Source: JBDSGC01 sp046594105
Lineage (GTDB): Bacteria; Acidobacteriota; Thermoanaerobaculia; Gp7-AA8
Direction of reading: 5' to 3'
NCBI GenBank assembly: GCA_046594105.1
Contig: JBKJQB010000248.1
Location: 1-64,000, forward strand
Length of the DNA: 64,000 nt
The notes below the pieces were generated by a model that was given only the letters and a program-made list of their open reading frames with translations, did not search any database and was not told the DNA's origin. This document shows positions 15,804-24,688 of this stretch, piece after piece (positions within the stretch are counted from its first letter, which is position 1; every line of letters starts with the position of its first letter). The translations under genes were made by a program, and so were the position numbers.

Positions 15804-16800
15804 TGGCATCGGCCCCGAGGTCACCGCGGCGGTGGTGGCCATCATCGAGTGCGCGGGTGTGGAAGTGGAGTGGGAAAAGTTTGTCGTCGGCGCGGAGGCC
15901 CTGGCGCGTTTTGGCGATCCACTGCCTCAAGTCGTGCTCGAATCCATCCTGGCGAACAAAGTCGCTCTGAAGGGCCCCGTCACCACACCTGTGGGCACCG
16001 GTTTCAGTTCCATCAACGTCCGCCTTCGCAAGACGCTGGACCTCTACGCGAATCTGCGCCCCGTCCTCTCGATGCCGAACATCAAGACCCGCTACGAAGG
16101 CGTCGACCTGGTAGTCGTTCGGGAGAACACCGAGGATCTCTACAGCGGTCTGGAGCACGAGGTGGTGCCCGGGGTGGTGGAGTCGCTGAAGATCATCACC
16201 GAGAAAGCCTCCACCCGCATTGCCCGCTTCGCCTTCGATTACGCGCGCCTGCACGGCCGGAAGAAGGTCACCGCCGTGCACAAGGCGAACATCATGAAGA
16301 TGTCGGACGGCCTCTTTCTGGATTGCTTCCGCAGGATGTCGAAGAACTACCCGGAGATCGAGGCGGACGACAAGATCGTCGACAACCTCTGCATGCAGCT
16401 GGTCACCGACCCCACGCGTTACGACGTGCTCCTGCTGGAAAATCTCTATGGCGACATCGTTTCCGACCTGGCCGCAGGCCTCGTCGGCGGCCTTGGTGTT
16501 GTGGCCGGAGCGAACATCGGCGAGGCGGGGGCCGTCTTCGAGGCGGTTCATGGAAGCGCGCCGGACATCGCCGGCCAGAACAAGGCCAACCCGCTGGCAC
16601 TGCTCCAGTCTGCTGTGTTGATGATGCAGCACATCGGAGAGATGGATCCCGCCCGGCGCGTGCAGGAAGCGATCGTCACCGTCCTGGACTCGGGGCCGGA
16701 CCACCGCACGCGCGACATCGGCGGAACGGGAACGACCTCAGACTTCACCACTGCGATCTGCGACGCGCTGCGGAAGAACGGGGCTCGCGCCAGGGGCTGA
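15769..16800 (+). CDS. NAD-dependent isocitrate dehydrogenase
   Basis: A 343-residue isocitrate/isopropylmalate dehydrogenase family member. It oxidatively decarboxylates isocitrate to 2-oxoglutarate in the TCA cycle. The substrate loop GFSSINVRLRK carries the Ser and Asn that mark isocitrate rather than isopropylmalate specificity, and VVRENTEDLYSG is typical of the short, eukaryote-like NAD enzymes. VTAVHKANIMK holds the catalytic Lys, and GDIVSDLAAG the metal-binding Asp residues. The ATG at 15769 was preferred over the upstream in-frame ATG (15736) because AAAGGA precedes it and MAKHKITLLPGDGIGPE begins the domain directly. It overlaps the kinase gene. Confidence 0.88.
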   Translation: MAKHKITLLPGDGIGPEVTAAVVAIIECAGVEVEWEKFVVGAEALARFGDPLPQVVLESILANKVALKGPVTTPVGTGFSSINVRLRKTLDLYANLRPVLSMPNIKTRYEGVDLVVVRENTEDLYSGLEHEVVPGVVESLKIITEKASTRIARFAFDYARLHGRKKVTAVHKANIMKMSDGLFLDCFRRMSKNYPEIEADDKIVDNLCMQLVTDPTRYDVLLLENLYGDIVSDLAAGLVGGLGVVAGANIGEAGAVFEAVHGSAPDIAGQNKANPLALLQSAVLMMQHIGEMDPARRVQEAIVTVLDSGPDHRTRDIGGTGTTSDFTTAICDALRKNGARARG

Positions 16801-16801
16801 G

Positions 16802-17248
16802 TTGATCCGGCGGCCAAGACACCGCGTGGCGGTCAAACCGCCGTTCGCACTCCACTTTCTCGAAGGAGTCGATCGATTCAACTCCGGCGAGTTCTGGGAC
16901 GCTCACGAGTCGTGGGAGAAGCTGTGGCTGGTGGCGGAGACCGACCTCGATCAGTTTCTTCAGGGATTGATCCAACTCGCCGCTGCGTACCACCATCTGA
17001 AGCGGGGAACCTTCCGCGGTGCGGTGCGTCTGTTCGATGCGTCACTGCGGAGACTGGAGAATTTTCCACCGGCCTTCTGCGGGATCGATCGAAACGCTGC
17101 GGTCGATGCGGCGCGACGCCATCGGCAGTGGACCGCGTCGCTCCTCGCGCGCGGTGCTCACTCCGAAGCATTGGATTCTGAAGAGTTTCCGAGACTCCTG
17201 GTGATGGCGTCGGAACCATTACAGATGCCGGTTGATGAAAGCTGGTGA
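16802..17248 (+). CDS. DUF309 family protein
   Basis: A 148-residue all-helical protein of the DUF309 family (PF03745), whose function is unknown. The signature is FNSGEFWDAHESWEKLW near residue 26, followed by FLQGLIQLAAAYHHLKRG, which holds the conserved Glu/His positions of the family. The TTG at 16802 is one base after the isocitrate dehydrogenase stop; a GTG eight codons downstream is an alternative start. Close spacing suggests one transcript with the upstream kinase and dehydrogenase genes. Confidence 0.7.
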   Translation: MIRRPRHRVAVKPPFALHFLEGVDRFNSGEFWDAHESWEKLWLVAETDLDQFLQGLIQLAAAYHHLKRGTFRGAVRLFDASLRRLENFPPAFCGIDRNAAVDAARRHRQWTASLLARGAHSEALDSEEFPRLLVMASEPLQMPVDESW

Positions 17249-17323
17249 TGCGTGGTCGATCTCACGCTACAATCTGGCCACCCGTTGCCCCGCAGCAAAT
17301 ACCTCTGGTGACCGAGGATCCAA

Positions 17324-18343
17324 ATGCAGGAAATCGATCAAAGAGACCGCGATCTGCTGGGCGCCCTTCAGACAGAGATCCCTCTCGTCTCCACTCCGTT
17401 CGCTGTGGTCGGCCAGCGCATCGACATGTCGGAAAAAGAGGTACTCAAGCGGACCGAGCGACTGAAGCGCGACGGCGTGATCCGTCAACTGGCGCTGCTC
17501 TTCGATCCGCGAGCCCTCGGCTACCGATCCTGCCTCGTGGCCGCCCGCGTTGATGCCGAACGAATCGATGAAGCGGCCGCCGTAATCAACTCGTACCCGG
17601 GGGTCACCCAGAACTATCGCCGGAACAACGACTTCAACCTGTGGTTCACGCTGGCCATCGCCCCGACCTCGCAGCTGGGTCTGGAACGGACGATCGAGAT
17701 CCTCGGCGACGAGGCCGAATGCGAGATGGTCCGGGCCCTTCCTACACTCAAACAATTCAAAGGCAGTGGCGAGGCCGATGAGGCGCAAAGCGACCGTCAC
17801 CACGATCCGGTGACCTCATCGGAGATCGAGGCCATCCGCATCCTGCAACGCGACCTTCCCCTGCAGCCGCGGCCCTTCGACGCGCTGGCGAAGAATGGCA
17901 GCATCCCGGCCGACGAGTTGCTGAACGAGGCCCGATCCATGCTCCAGCGCGGCCTGATCCGCCGCTTTGCAGCTACCGTCCATTCGCGCAAACCGGGGTT
18001 CTCCGCCACGGCCATGGGTGTGTGGATCGTGCCGGAGAATCGTATCGATGAAGTGGGCCTGAAGATGTCGCAGAATCGTTCGGTCTCCAACTGCTATGTC
18101 CGTCCGGTCTACTCCGACTGGCCCTACAACCTCTACACCATCGTCCATGGTCGGTCGGTTGACGAATGCGAGTCCATCATCAATGACCTCGCTACCGATA
18201 CCGGAGTGGATCAGAAGCAGGCGCTCTACCCCACCCGCGAATACAAGAAGGCGCGGATCAACCTGTTCTCAACCGAGGTCGATGATTGGGAACTTGCTCA
18301 CGGTGCGCAGCAGAGCGCCGCGAGCGCGACGGTTGCCTCCTAG
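17324..18343 (+). CDS. ahbAB: Siroheme decarboxylase, AhbA-AhbB-like fusion (Lrp/AsnC fold)
   Basis: A 339-residue protein made of two similar halves, each with an AsnC/Lrp-type winged helix followed by a ferredoxin-like domain. The first half has PFAVVGQRIDMSEKEVL, an IRQLALLFDPRALGY segment and VTQNYRRNNDFNLWFTLAI near residue 95. The second has LQPRPFDALAKNGSI, LIRRFAATVHSRKPGF and DWPYNLYTIVHGRS near 265. These match the AhbA/AhbB (NirDLGH-type) siroheme decarboxylases of the alternative heme b and heme d1 routes, not DNA-binding Lrp proteins, which lack these motifs. AhbA and AhbB are usually separate subunits; here they are joined. No other heme gene is nearby, so substrate is inferred from sequence alone. 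Repeat A1 starts directly at its stop codon. Confidence 0.72.
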   Translation: MQEIDQRDRDLLGALQTEIPLVSTPFAVVGQRIDMSEKEVLKRTERLKRDGVIRQLALLFDPRALGYRSCLVAARVDAERIDEAAAVINSYPGVTQNYRRNNDFNLWFTLAIAPTSQLGLERTIEILGDEAECEMVRALPTLKQFKGSGEADEAQSDRHHDPVTSSEIEAIRILQRDLPLQPRPFDALAKNGSIPADELLNEARSMLQRGLIRRFAATVHSRKPGFSATAMGVWIVPENRIDEVGLKMSQNRSVSNCYVRPVYSDWPYNLYTIVHGRSVDECESIINDLATDTGVDQKQALYPTREYKKARINLFSTEVDDWELAHGAQQSAASATVAS

Positions 18344-18420
18344 GAGCCTGCGCGGCAGAACGTCTTGGAGCGTGATCTTGGCGAAGCCTTGGGCAACCAG
18401 CGCTGCCGGCCGTGCCGGCC
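18344..18420 (+). repeat. Dispersed repeat family A, copy 1
   Basis: A unit of about 78 bp beginning GAGCCTGCGCGGCAGAACGT and ending in the hairpin GCCGGC-CGT-GCCGGC. Close copies lie at 19878-19957 and 21699-21778 (inverted) and 47204-47281 (direct), with a partial tandem copy at 47282-47337. All are intergenic. It abuts the stop of the AhbAB-like gene. Confidence 0.9.
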
Positions 18421-18526
18421 CGTTCGCACGGTGTTCACCGAAATGATTTCCTTTCTGGCTTCCGTGGGCCCCGGTGTTTCTGACGGGGCGCCCGTCTGCG
18501 GAAACCGTCCCGCGGATCAGAGCTAG

Positions 18527-18850
18527 TTGTTCGAAGACTTCCACATACCCAGCCTGAGCGAGCGGCTGCGATCCGCCTGCTTCCTCCCCCTCGCTGCATT
18601 TGTCGCCGTCCTGCTCGCGTCCGATCTGGAGCCGATCCTCGGTCCTTCACGCGCTCTCTACTGGATCATCGACGCTCTCGCACTCGGCGGCGCGTTCGGC
18701 ATCGGGTTCGCGGTGCGCATCGCGATCATGGAGCGAAGTCGATTCAACTGGCGGGCCGCATTCTGGCTCTTGGTCTGCCTGGCCCTGTCGCTCCTCTGCG
18801 CCCACATGTTCGTGGTTCTCACCGATCCCTTCGCCGTTCTGCGCCAATGA
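18527..18850 (+). CDS. Small membrane protein, unknown function
   Basis: A 107-residue protein with three predicted membrane segments, near residues 17-32, 42-65 and 77-97, and short charged ends. No family is recognised. The start is a TTG with only a weak purine-rich stretch before it, and no better start is available in frame. It converges on the parvulin gene with 14 bases between their stop codons. The hydrophobic pattern and lack of any competing ORF favour a real gene, but coding status is uncertain. Confidence 0.5.
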   Translation: MFEDFHIPSLSERLRSACFLPLAAFVAVLLASDLEPILGPSRALYWIIDALALGGAFGIGFAVRIAIMERSRFNWRAAFWLLVCLALSLLCAHMFVVLTDPFAVLRQ

Positions 18851-18864
18851 AAAAGCCGCGACGT

Positions 18865-19812
18865 TTACTTGATGTTCTCCGGATACACGCTGACTTTGCT
18901 ATTGCCCCGAAGCTCGTTGGTGAGCTTATTCACGGCGGTCATGACATCAGCGGCTTTCTGGGTGAGGAGGAACTCGCGCACCTCGGGGCGTGCTTTCGCG
19001 TACGCACGAGTGCCCGCCGGCTCGCGGGTCTCCACCAGGATCAGGTGGTATCCGAACGACGACTCCACGATTCCGCTGATCACTCCCAGCGGGAGTTTCC
19101 AGGCGGCCGCTTCGAAGGTCGGATCCAGCTGTCCTTTGGTGACCCAACCGAGGTCGCCGCCAGACGAAGCCGAGGCATCCTCTGAAAACTTCCGGGCCGC
19201 GTCGCCGAAGTGGATGAGGCGGAGCCGGGCGGCGGTGCTCTCGTCGGCGCCGCGAACGTTGGCGTTTTCCCCGTGCAGTTGCGCGGCGATCGCTTTGATC
19301 CTTTCCAGCGCCTGGGGCATCGACTTGGAGTTTGGACCAACTCCTGAGGCGGTGATCACGATGTGGCGCACCTTCAGCCGCTCTGGTTCGGCGAACTCCT
19401 CTTTGTGTTCGTTGAAGTACTTGCGGACAGCTGCCTCAGTCACGATCGGTGCGGCCACGACGTCGCGGACGTAGCGATCGAACAGGGCGGACTCCCGCGC
19501 CGTGTTCATGTCGGTTTGCACGTCGGCCCGCTTGTCGAAGCCGGACTTGATTGCTTCCTGCAGGATCAGCCGTTTGCGCAGGTAGTTCTCGAGAAACGCT
19601 CCCTTGCCGCCGCTGGATTCGTACTGCGTGCGCATCTGCGTTCCGAGGTTGTCCCAGATGCGTTCCAGCTGGCTGGTAGTGACGACCTCGCCGTTGAGGA
19701 CGGCGACCGGTTTGTCCGCTTCGGGTTGAGCTGCCGGTGGAGTGGCAGCCTGCTGTGCCGCCAGGGGCAGAGCGAGCGCGAGCATCCACGGCGCAAAGAT
19801 TCGTTTCATCAA
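18865..19812 (-). CDS. Parvulin-type periplasmic peptidyl-prolyl isomerase (SurA/PpiC-like)
   Basis: A 315-residue exported foldase. The N-terminus is a signal peptide (MMKRIFAPWMLALALPLAAQQ). A SurA-like helical region with PVAVLNGEVVTTSQLERIW follows, and the parvulin domain (PF00639/PF13616) spans roughly residues 145-270. Its core motifs are LKVRHIVITA, FSEDASASSGGDLGWVTKG and IVESSFGYHLILVETR. It would assist outer-membrane or periplasmic protein folding. It is convergent with the small membrane protein and divergent from dnaB across a 469-bp region. Confidence 0.88.
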   Translation of the reverse strand: MMKRIFAPWMLALALPLAAQQAATPPAAQPEADKPVAVLNGEVVTTSQLERIWDNLGTQMRTQYESSGGKGAFLENYLRKRLILQEAIKSGFDKRADVQTDMNTARESALFDRYVRDVVAAPIVTEAAVRKYFNEHKEEFAEPERLKVRHIVITASGVGPNSKSMPQALERIKAIAAQLHGENANVRGADESTAARLRLIHFGDAARKFSEDASASSGGDLGWVTKGQLDPTFEAAAWKLPLGVISGIVESSFGYHLILVETREPAGTRAYAKARPEVREFLLTQKAADVMTAVNKLTNELRGNSKVSVYPENIK

Positions 19813-20281
19813 ATTCCTCCGTACTGGGGTTCAGACGACTCGCTGACCAACAGGGTTACGGAGGAGGGTCATTCCTAGGCCGGCACGGCCGGCGGCGCTG
19901 GTTGCCCAAGGCTCCGCCAAGATCACGCTCCAAGACGTTCTGCCGCGCAGGCTCCTAGATCGGAACATGAAGAGAGACACGGCTCTACGGGCGGTGGAAT
20001 TTCGTAAGCCGGGGGGAGACCGGTTCTCCTGTGGGCAGAATTTCAAACGCAGAATCTACGGACTGCAGAGGAGTTGCGCGACAATAGGACGTGTCTCCCG
20101 ATTTCCCCGTCAAGATGTTTTCTTCGGTTTGCCTTTGCCTGCGGAGAACGAGCAGGAGCGGCTTGTCTTCAGTGAGTTGCCGCTCATCCGTCCTGTGGAG
20201 AGCTTGTGGACGGAGCTGTGAGTTTCGTTCGGGAAATGCGGTCCGCAGAAATCACCACGCAGAATCCCGGTCGTCCCAACC
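19813..20281. other. Intergenic region between parvulin gene and dnaB, 469 bp
   Basis: Contains inverted repeat A2 (19878-19957) and a perfect short palindrome GGAGACCGGTTCTCC at 20015-20029 that could be a protein-binding site. I see no credible gene in it. Promoters for both flanking genes should lie here, but none could be assigned with confidence. Confidence 0.6.
19878..19957 (-). repeat. Dispersed repeat family A, copy 2
   Basis: Same element as at 18344-18420, in inverted orientation, starting with the GC-rich hairpin and ending GCGCAGGCTCCT. Differences from copy 1 are a handful of single bases. Confidence 0.9.
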
Positions 20282-21691
20282 ATGAGTGCCGCACAACTCG
20301 ACGTCGCCCTCGACCGTCCGATGCCGCAGTCTCCCGATGCGGAGCGCGCGGTTCTCGGATCGATCCTCATCAACAACAACGCCTTTTATCGCGTGGTGGC
20401 TACGGTCCAGCCTGAGGACTTCTTCAAGGATTCTCATCGCACCATCTTCACCACCATGCGGAAGCTGGCGGAGGACAGCCGGGAGATCGACCTCCTCACG
20501 CTGAAAGAAGAACTCTCCAAACGAGCCCAGCTCGATCAGGTCGGCGGTTCGGCCTACATCTCCTCGCTCATCGACGGGATCCCCGACATCGCCAACGTCG
20601 AACGGTACGCCCACATCGTCAAGGAGAAGTCCACGCTGCGGCGGCTGATCGTGATGGGCAACAGCGTGATGCGCGCTGCGCTGGATGCACCCGGCGAGCC
20701 GGCCGACGTTCTCTCCATCGCAGAGAAATCGATCTACGACATTGCGCAGGGATCGGTCGAGAAAGGGTTCGTGGGCATCGAGCGCATCACCCGCACGAAC
20801 ATGACCGCGATCGAGCAGCTGCAGCATGCCGGAAAGCTCATCACCGGCCTGCCCACCGGCTACGATCGATTCAACGAGTTCACCTCAGGGTTCCAGCCCC
20901 AGGACCTCATCATCATCGCGGCCCGTCCCTCCATGGGGAAGACCAGCTTCATGATGAACATCGCGGAGTCGATGGCCATCCCCGACCGGACCGGCCAACC
21001 CAGGCCACCCGCGCAGAGACTCTACTCGGTCGGCGTCTTCTCACTGGAGATGTCGAAGGAGCAGATCGGTCTGCGCATGCTCTCCTCCGAGTCGGGAGTG
21101 GGGAACCATCTCATCCGGGCCGGAATGCTGAGCGAACGGAACTGGCGCGACCTGGCCGAGGCCTCGTCGCGGCTGGCCAAAGCGAAGATCTACATCGACG
21201 ACAGCCCTGGCATCGACATCATGGAGATGCGGGCGAAAGCGCGCCGCCTCAAACAGGAGGCCGGCCTCGACATCATCATGGTGGACTACCTGCAGCTGAT
21301 GGCGGTCAAGGGCAAGGTGGAGTCGCGCAACCAGGAGATCTCCCAAATTTCCCGCGGGCTGAAAGCCATCGCCAAAGAGCTGAACACGCCGCTGGTCTCC
21401 CTCTCCCAGCTTTCGCGGCGACCGGAACAGCGGACCGGCGATCACCGGCCGCAGCTCTCCGATCTTCGCGAGTCCGGCTCCATCGAGCAGGACGCCGACC
21501 TCGTTGCCTTCATCTATCGCGATGAGGTCTACAACAAAGAGAGCGAAGAGAAGGGCATCGCGGAGATCATCATCGCCAAGCAGCGCAACGGGCCGATCGG
21601 CGATTTCAAACTGGTGTTCCGCAACGACATCACCAAGTTCTTCAACTACGAACCGAGCCCCGATTATCGCGTCGACGACGGACCGGTGTAG
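20282..21691 (+). CDS. dnaB: Replicative DNA helicase DnaB
   Basis: A 469-residue hexameric helicase that unwinds DNA at the replication fork and recruits primase. Residues 10-115 form the DnaB N-terminal domain (PQSPDAERAVLGSIL). The C-terminal RecA-like ATPase has Walker A ARPSMGKTS near residue 215, Walker B IIMVDYLQLM near residue 335, and the DnaB motif SQLSRRPEQR with LRESGSIEQDAD. Full family length and no intein. It stands alone; repeat A3 begins eight bases after its stop. Confidence 0.96.
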   Translation: MSAAQLDVALDRPMPQSPDAERAVLGSILINNNAFYRVVATVQPEDFFKDSHRTIFTTMRKLAEDSREIDLLTLKEELSKRAQLDQVGGSAYISSLIDGIPDIANVERYAHIVKEKSTLRRLIVMGNSVMRAALDAPGEPADVLSIAEKSIYDIAQGSVEKGFVGIERITRTNMTAIEQLQHAGKLITGLPTGYDRFNEFTSGFQPQDLIIIAARPSMGKTSFMMNIAESMAIPDRTGQPRPPAQRLYSVGVFSLEMSKEQIGLRMLSSESGVGNHLIRAGMLSERNWRDLAEASSRLAKAKIYIDDSPGIDIMEMRAKARRLKQEAGLDIIMVDYLQLMAVKGKVESRNQEISQISRGLKAIAKELNTPLVSLSQLSRRPEQRTGDHRPQLSDLRESGSIEQDADLVAFIYRDEVYNKESEEKGIAEIIIAKQRNGPIGDFKLVFRNDITKFFNYEPSPDYRVDDGPV

Positions 21692-21698
21692 CCGGCGA

Positions 21699-21778
21699 GG
21701 CCGGCACGGCCGGGGGCGCTGGTTGCCCAAGGCTCCGCCAGGATCACGCTCCAGGACGTTCTGCCGCGCAGGCTCCCA
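21699..21778 (-). repeat. Dispersed repeat family A, copy 3
   Basis: Inverted copy of the family A unit immediately after dnaB, with the terminal GCCGGCACGGCC-type hairpin facing the dnaB stop codon. It may act as an mRNA 3' end structure. Confidence 0.9.
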
Positions 21779-21849
21779 GCCCAGCGAACTGGTGGTCGCA
21801 TCGAAATTCACGGCCGCGGTTCGCCCGTTTGGAATCGTGAGGTGATGCT

Positions 21850-23118
21850 ATGCGCCGGCCGCTTCTGATCTCACTGTTGTGTCTCGGATCGTCGTTCGCG
21901 CTGCAGGGCAGCGTGCTGCACCTCACCGTCCACCAGATGATCCATCCGATCAGCGCCGAGTTCATCGCACGCGGGCTGGAGCAGGCTGTCCGCAATCACG
22001 ACGATGCGGTGATCATCGAGCTCAGCACGCCGGGAGGCCTTCTCGACTCGACCCGCTCCATCGTCGAAAAGATCATGACATCGCCCGTTCCGGTGATCGT
22101 CTACGTCGGTCCCGCGGGCAGCCGCGCGGCCTCTGCCGGCTTTTTCCTGCTGGAGGCTGCCGACCTCGCGGCCATGGCGCCGGGGACGAATACGGGGGCC
22201 GCACACCCGGTGATTCCCGGGACAAAGATGGACGACCTCATGAAGGAGAAAATGGAAAATGACGCCGCCGCCTTCATGCGCACCATCGCCTCCGGTCGCG
22301 GTCGCAACGTAGCAGCGGCCGAGAGTGCCGTCCGTCAGTCGCGATCTTTCACCGAGCAGGAGGCGCTGCACCTGAAGCTGATCGATCTGGTCGCGCCCGA
22401 CGTTCCCGCGCTGTTGAAGGCGATCGACGGCCGCACAACCCGTCGTTACAACGGAACCACGGCGGTGCTCCACGTTGCTGGAGCGACTGTGCGCGATTAC
22501 AACATGACGCTGAAGGAGCGGCTTCTGGGGACTCTCATGGACCCCAACATCGCTTTCCTGCTCCTGTCTCTGGGAGGGCTGGCGCTGTTCGCGGAATTCA
22601 ACCATCCGGGCGCGGTGATCCCCGGCGTGACCGGCGTGGTGTCGATCCTTCTGGCGCTCTTCGCCCTCAACCTTCTGCCGACCCGATTTGCCGCTCTCTC
22701 ACTGATCGTCGCGGCGTTCGTTCTTTTCGCTCTGGAGGCAAAGTTCGTAAGCCACGGAGTCCTGGCGATCGGCGGGGCGGTGTGCATGATTTTTGGCGCT
22801 CTGTTCCTCGTCGACGGGCCGATCCCGGAGATGCGGGTCCATCTGGGGACTGCGCTTGCGGTCAGCGTTCCGATCGCCCTCATCGCTTCCATCCTGGCCA
22901 TGCTCGTGGTGCGGGCCCGCAGAGTCCCGGTGGGCACCGGGAAAGAGGGCATGGTCGGGCAGATCGGCATCGCCAGAACCATGCTCGGGCTCGATGGAAA
23001 GGTGTTCGTGCACGGCGAGCTGTGGAACGCCGTGGCCACGCAACCGGTCTCCGAAGGCTCCGCGGTCCGGGTTCGTTCTCTGGAGGGGCTCCGCCTGCTC
23101 GTCGAGCCTCTGGACTGA
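21850..23118 (+). CDS. NfeD-family membrane serine protease (NfeD1b/ClpP-like)
   Basis: A 422-residue membrane-bound protease of the SppA/ClpP-class NfeD family. A signal peptide precedes a ClpP-like domain (residues 22-210) with IIELSTPGGLLDSTR and the catalytic-Ser segment GPAGSRAASAGFFLL; the Lys of the Ser-Lys dyad is probably in the following region. Membrane segments follow from about 225 to 360, then a soluble C-terminal OB-fold NfeD domain (VGTGKEGMVGQIGIAR). In characterised relatives this protease cleaves the C-terminus of its partner stomatin. A slipin gene indeed follows, 122 bp downstream. Confidence 0.9.
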   Translation: MRRPLLISLLCLGSSFALQGSVLHLTVHQMIHPISAEFIARGLEQAVRNHDDAVIIELSTPGGLLDSTRSIVEKIMTSPVPVIVYVGPAGSRAASAGFFLLEAADLAAMAPGTNTGAAHPVIPGTKMDDLMKEKMENDAAAFMRTIASGRGRNVAAAESAVRQSRSFTEQEALHLKLIDLVAPDVPALLKAIDGRTTRRYNGTTAVLHVAGATVRDYNMTLKERLLGTLMDPNIAFLLLSLGGLALFAEFNHPGAVIPGVTGVVSILLALFALNLLPTRFAALSLIVAAFVLFALEAKFVSHGVLAIGGAVCMIFGALFLVDGPIPEMRVHLGTALAVSVPIALIASILAMLVVRARRVPVGTGKEGMVGQIGIARTMLGLDGKVFVHGELWNAVATQPVSEGSAVRVRSLEGLRLLVEPLD

Positions 23119-23240
23119 CTTCTTGCCGCCATGGTCATCGCAGAACTGTAGAATCCACCCGTCTTCAATCTTCCCCGAGCCTGCACTCCATCACGGACTG
23201 CAGCTGCGTCCGACGGGAGCGAGCGAAGCGGAGGTTCCGC

Positions 23241-23993
23241 ATGAGTGTCGGTGTCATCCTGGCCGTGGTTTTTGGTTTCTATCTGCTCAGCTCCATCAAG
23301 ATCCTTCCGGAGTATGAGCGCGGTGTCATCTTCCGCCTGGGCCGACTTCTCGCCGAGGCGAAGGGTCCGGGGATCTTTCTGGTGTTCGCGCCGATCGACA
23401 AGATCGTCCGGGTGTCGTTGCGCCAGGAGGCTTTCGAAGTTCCGCCGCAGGACATCATCACGCGCGACAATGTCACCTTGAAGGTCAACGCCGTGGTCTT
23501 CATGCGCGTGATCGAGCCTCGGCGAGCGGTGGTGGATGTCGTCGACTACCGTTACCAGACGTCGCAGTTTGCACAGACCACCCTTCGCTCCGTGCTGGGC
23601 GAGGTGGAGCTGGATGAATTACTCGCCCACCGCGATGCGCTCAACGCCCGCATCCAGACGATCCTGGATGCGCACACGGAAGCGTGGGGCGTGAAGGTCT
23701 CGAACGTCGAAGTCAAGCAGGTCGATCTCCCCGAATCCATGCTGCGGGCCATGGCCAAGCAGGCGGAGGCGGAGCGGGAGAAGCGGGCCAAGCTGATCCA
23801 CGCGGAAGGAGAGTTCGCAGCTTCGCAACGGCTCGCTGACGCCGCGCACGTTCTGGCTACGGAACCGACCACGCTCCAGCTCCGTTATCTTCAGACGCTG
23901 ACCGAAATCGGCGTGGAGAAAAACACCACCATCGTCTTCCCTCTCCCCATCGACATTCTCGCGGGTCTGTCCAAACTCGCCACGCGCGCATGA
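23241..23993 (+). CDS. Slipin (stomatin-like SPFH/band 7 protein)
   Basis: A 250-residue membrane-associated SPFH protein. One N-terminal membrane segment (residues 2-18) leads to the band 7 domain with EYERGVIFRLGRL, then the conserved YRYQTSQFAQTTLRSVLGE and AQ-rich helical stretch (AEAEREKRAKLIHAEGEFAA). Stomatins organise membrane microdomains and partner with NfeD proteases. A GGAGG lies six bases before the ATG. Its stop overlaps the next gene start as ATGA, so NfeD, slipin and the downstream unknown gene look like one operon. Confidence 0.93.
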   Translation: MSVGVILAVVFGFYLLSSIKILPEYERGVIFRLGRLLAEAKGPGIFLVFAPIDKIVRVSLRQEAFEVPPQDIITRDNVTLKVNAVVFMRVIEPRRAVVDVVDYRYQTSQFAQTTLRSVLGEVELDELLAHRDALNARIQTILDAHTEAWGVKVSNVEVKQVDLPESMLRAMAKQAEAEREKRAKLIHAEGEFAASQRLADAAHVLATEPTTLQLRYLQTLTEIGVEKNTTIVFPLPIDILAGLSKLATRA

Positions 23994-24559
23994 ACGACGT
24001 GGTGATGCTGGAGGCCGCTCTCTTCCAGTTGCGGTCCGGCGCGGAGGAGGTCGATCCGATGTTCGGTCCACGGCTGGATCTGTGCCTCAGCGTGCTGGCG
24101 AACGCCATCGCCCAGGCGCGGGAGGGCATCAATGCCTCGCTGGTCAGCGACATCGAGTTCGCCCTCAACGATCTGACAGCCACCGTCGATGAGCTCTCGG
24201 CAGAGGACGCCGAACGACTGACCGGCGCGGTGGCCCTGATGCGTGAGGACGTGGAACGGTTGAAGCAGCAGACGTCGCTGGAGCCGGCGACGGTCGGCCG
24301 AATCCGCGGGTTGCAGTCAAAGATGCGCATGCGCCGCTCGGCCATCGAACGACAGACCTATCGTCCCGAAGGCTCCCCGGAAGAAGCGCTTCCTCATCCG
24401 GCAGCCGAGCTGCGGGCAGAGGCCATTCCGATCCGCGAGGACCTGGCCGGTGCCGGCTTCGCCACACCGGAGCTCGACGGACTGATTGCCGACCCGGAGT
24501 CCCTGCGCTTTCATTCGCTGACGGCAATTCTGAACGAGCTCGAGGTCATCGCCGGCTGA
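23990..24559 (+). CDS. Unknown protein coupled to slipin
   Basis: A 189-residue soluble, acidic, mainly helical protein with no recognised family, no signal peptide and no membrane segment. Residues 35-110 (LANAIAQAREGINASLVSDIEF onwards) look like paired amphipathic helices and could form a coiled coil. The ATG overlaps the slipin TGA by four bases, so it should be made together with the membrane protease/stomatin pair. A partner or adaptor role is possible but is only inferred from position. Confidence 0.75.
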   Translation: MNDVVMLEAALFQLRSGAEEVDPMFGPRLDLCLSVLANAIAQAREGINASLVSDIEFALNDLTATVDELSAEDAERLTGAVALMREDVERLKQQTSLEPATVGRIRGLQSKMRMRRSAIERQTYRPEGSPEEALPHPAAELRAEAIPIREDLAGAGFATPELDGLIADPESLRFHSLTAILNELEVIAG

Positions 24560-24577
24560 TGAGATCGAGCCCTCCAC

Positions 24578-24613
24578 TCGATGGGTTCGTCGATGGGTTC
24601 GCCGATGGGTTCC
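24578..24613 (+). repeat. Three tandem 12-bp repeats
   Basis: TCGATGGGTTCG occurs twice, followed by CCGATGGGTTCC, in the spacer between the slipin operon and the aldolase gene. Likely replication slippage; no function evident. Confidence 0.8.
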
Positions 24614-24688
24614 GCGCGATGGCTCACCGATCGCTTTTCAGCGACTTCCCGATCCTCCCGGAGCGTTCCGGTCTGATATCGTGACGGC

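Noticed and set aside
17324..18343. AsnC/Lrp transcription regulator
   Set aside because: The YRRxxxFNLWFTL and DWPYNLYTIVHG motifs and double-domain layout fit siroheme decarboxylases better, though the fold is shared.
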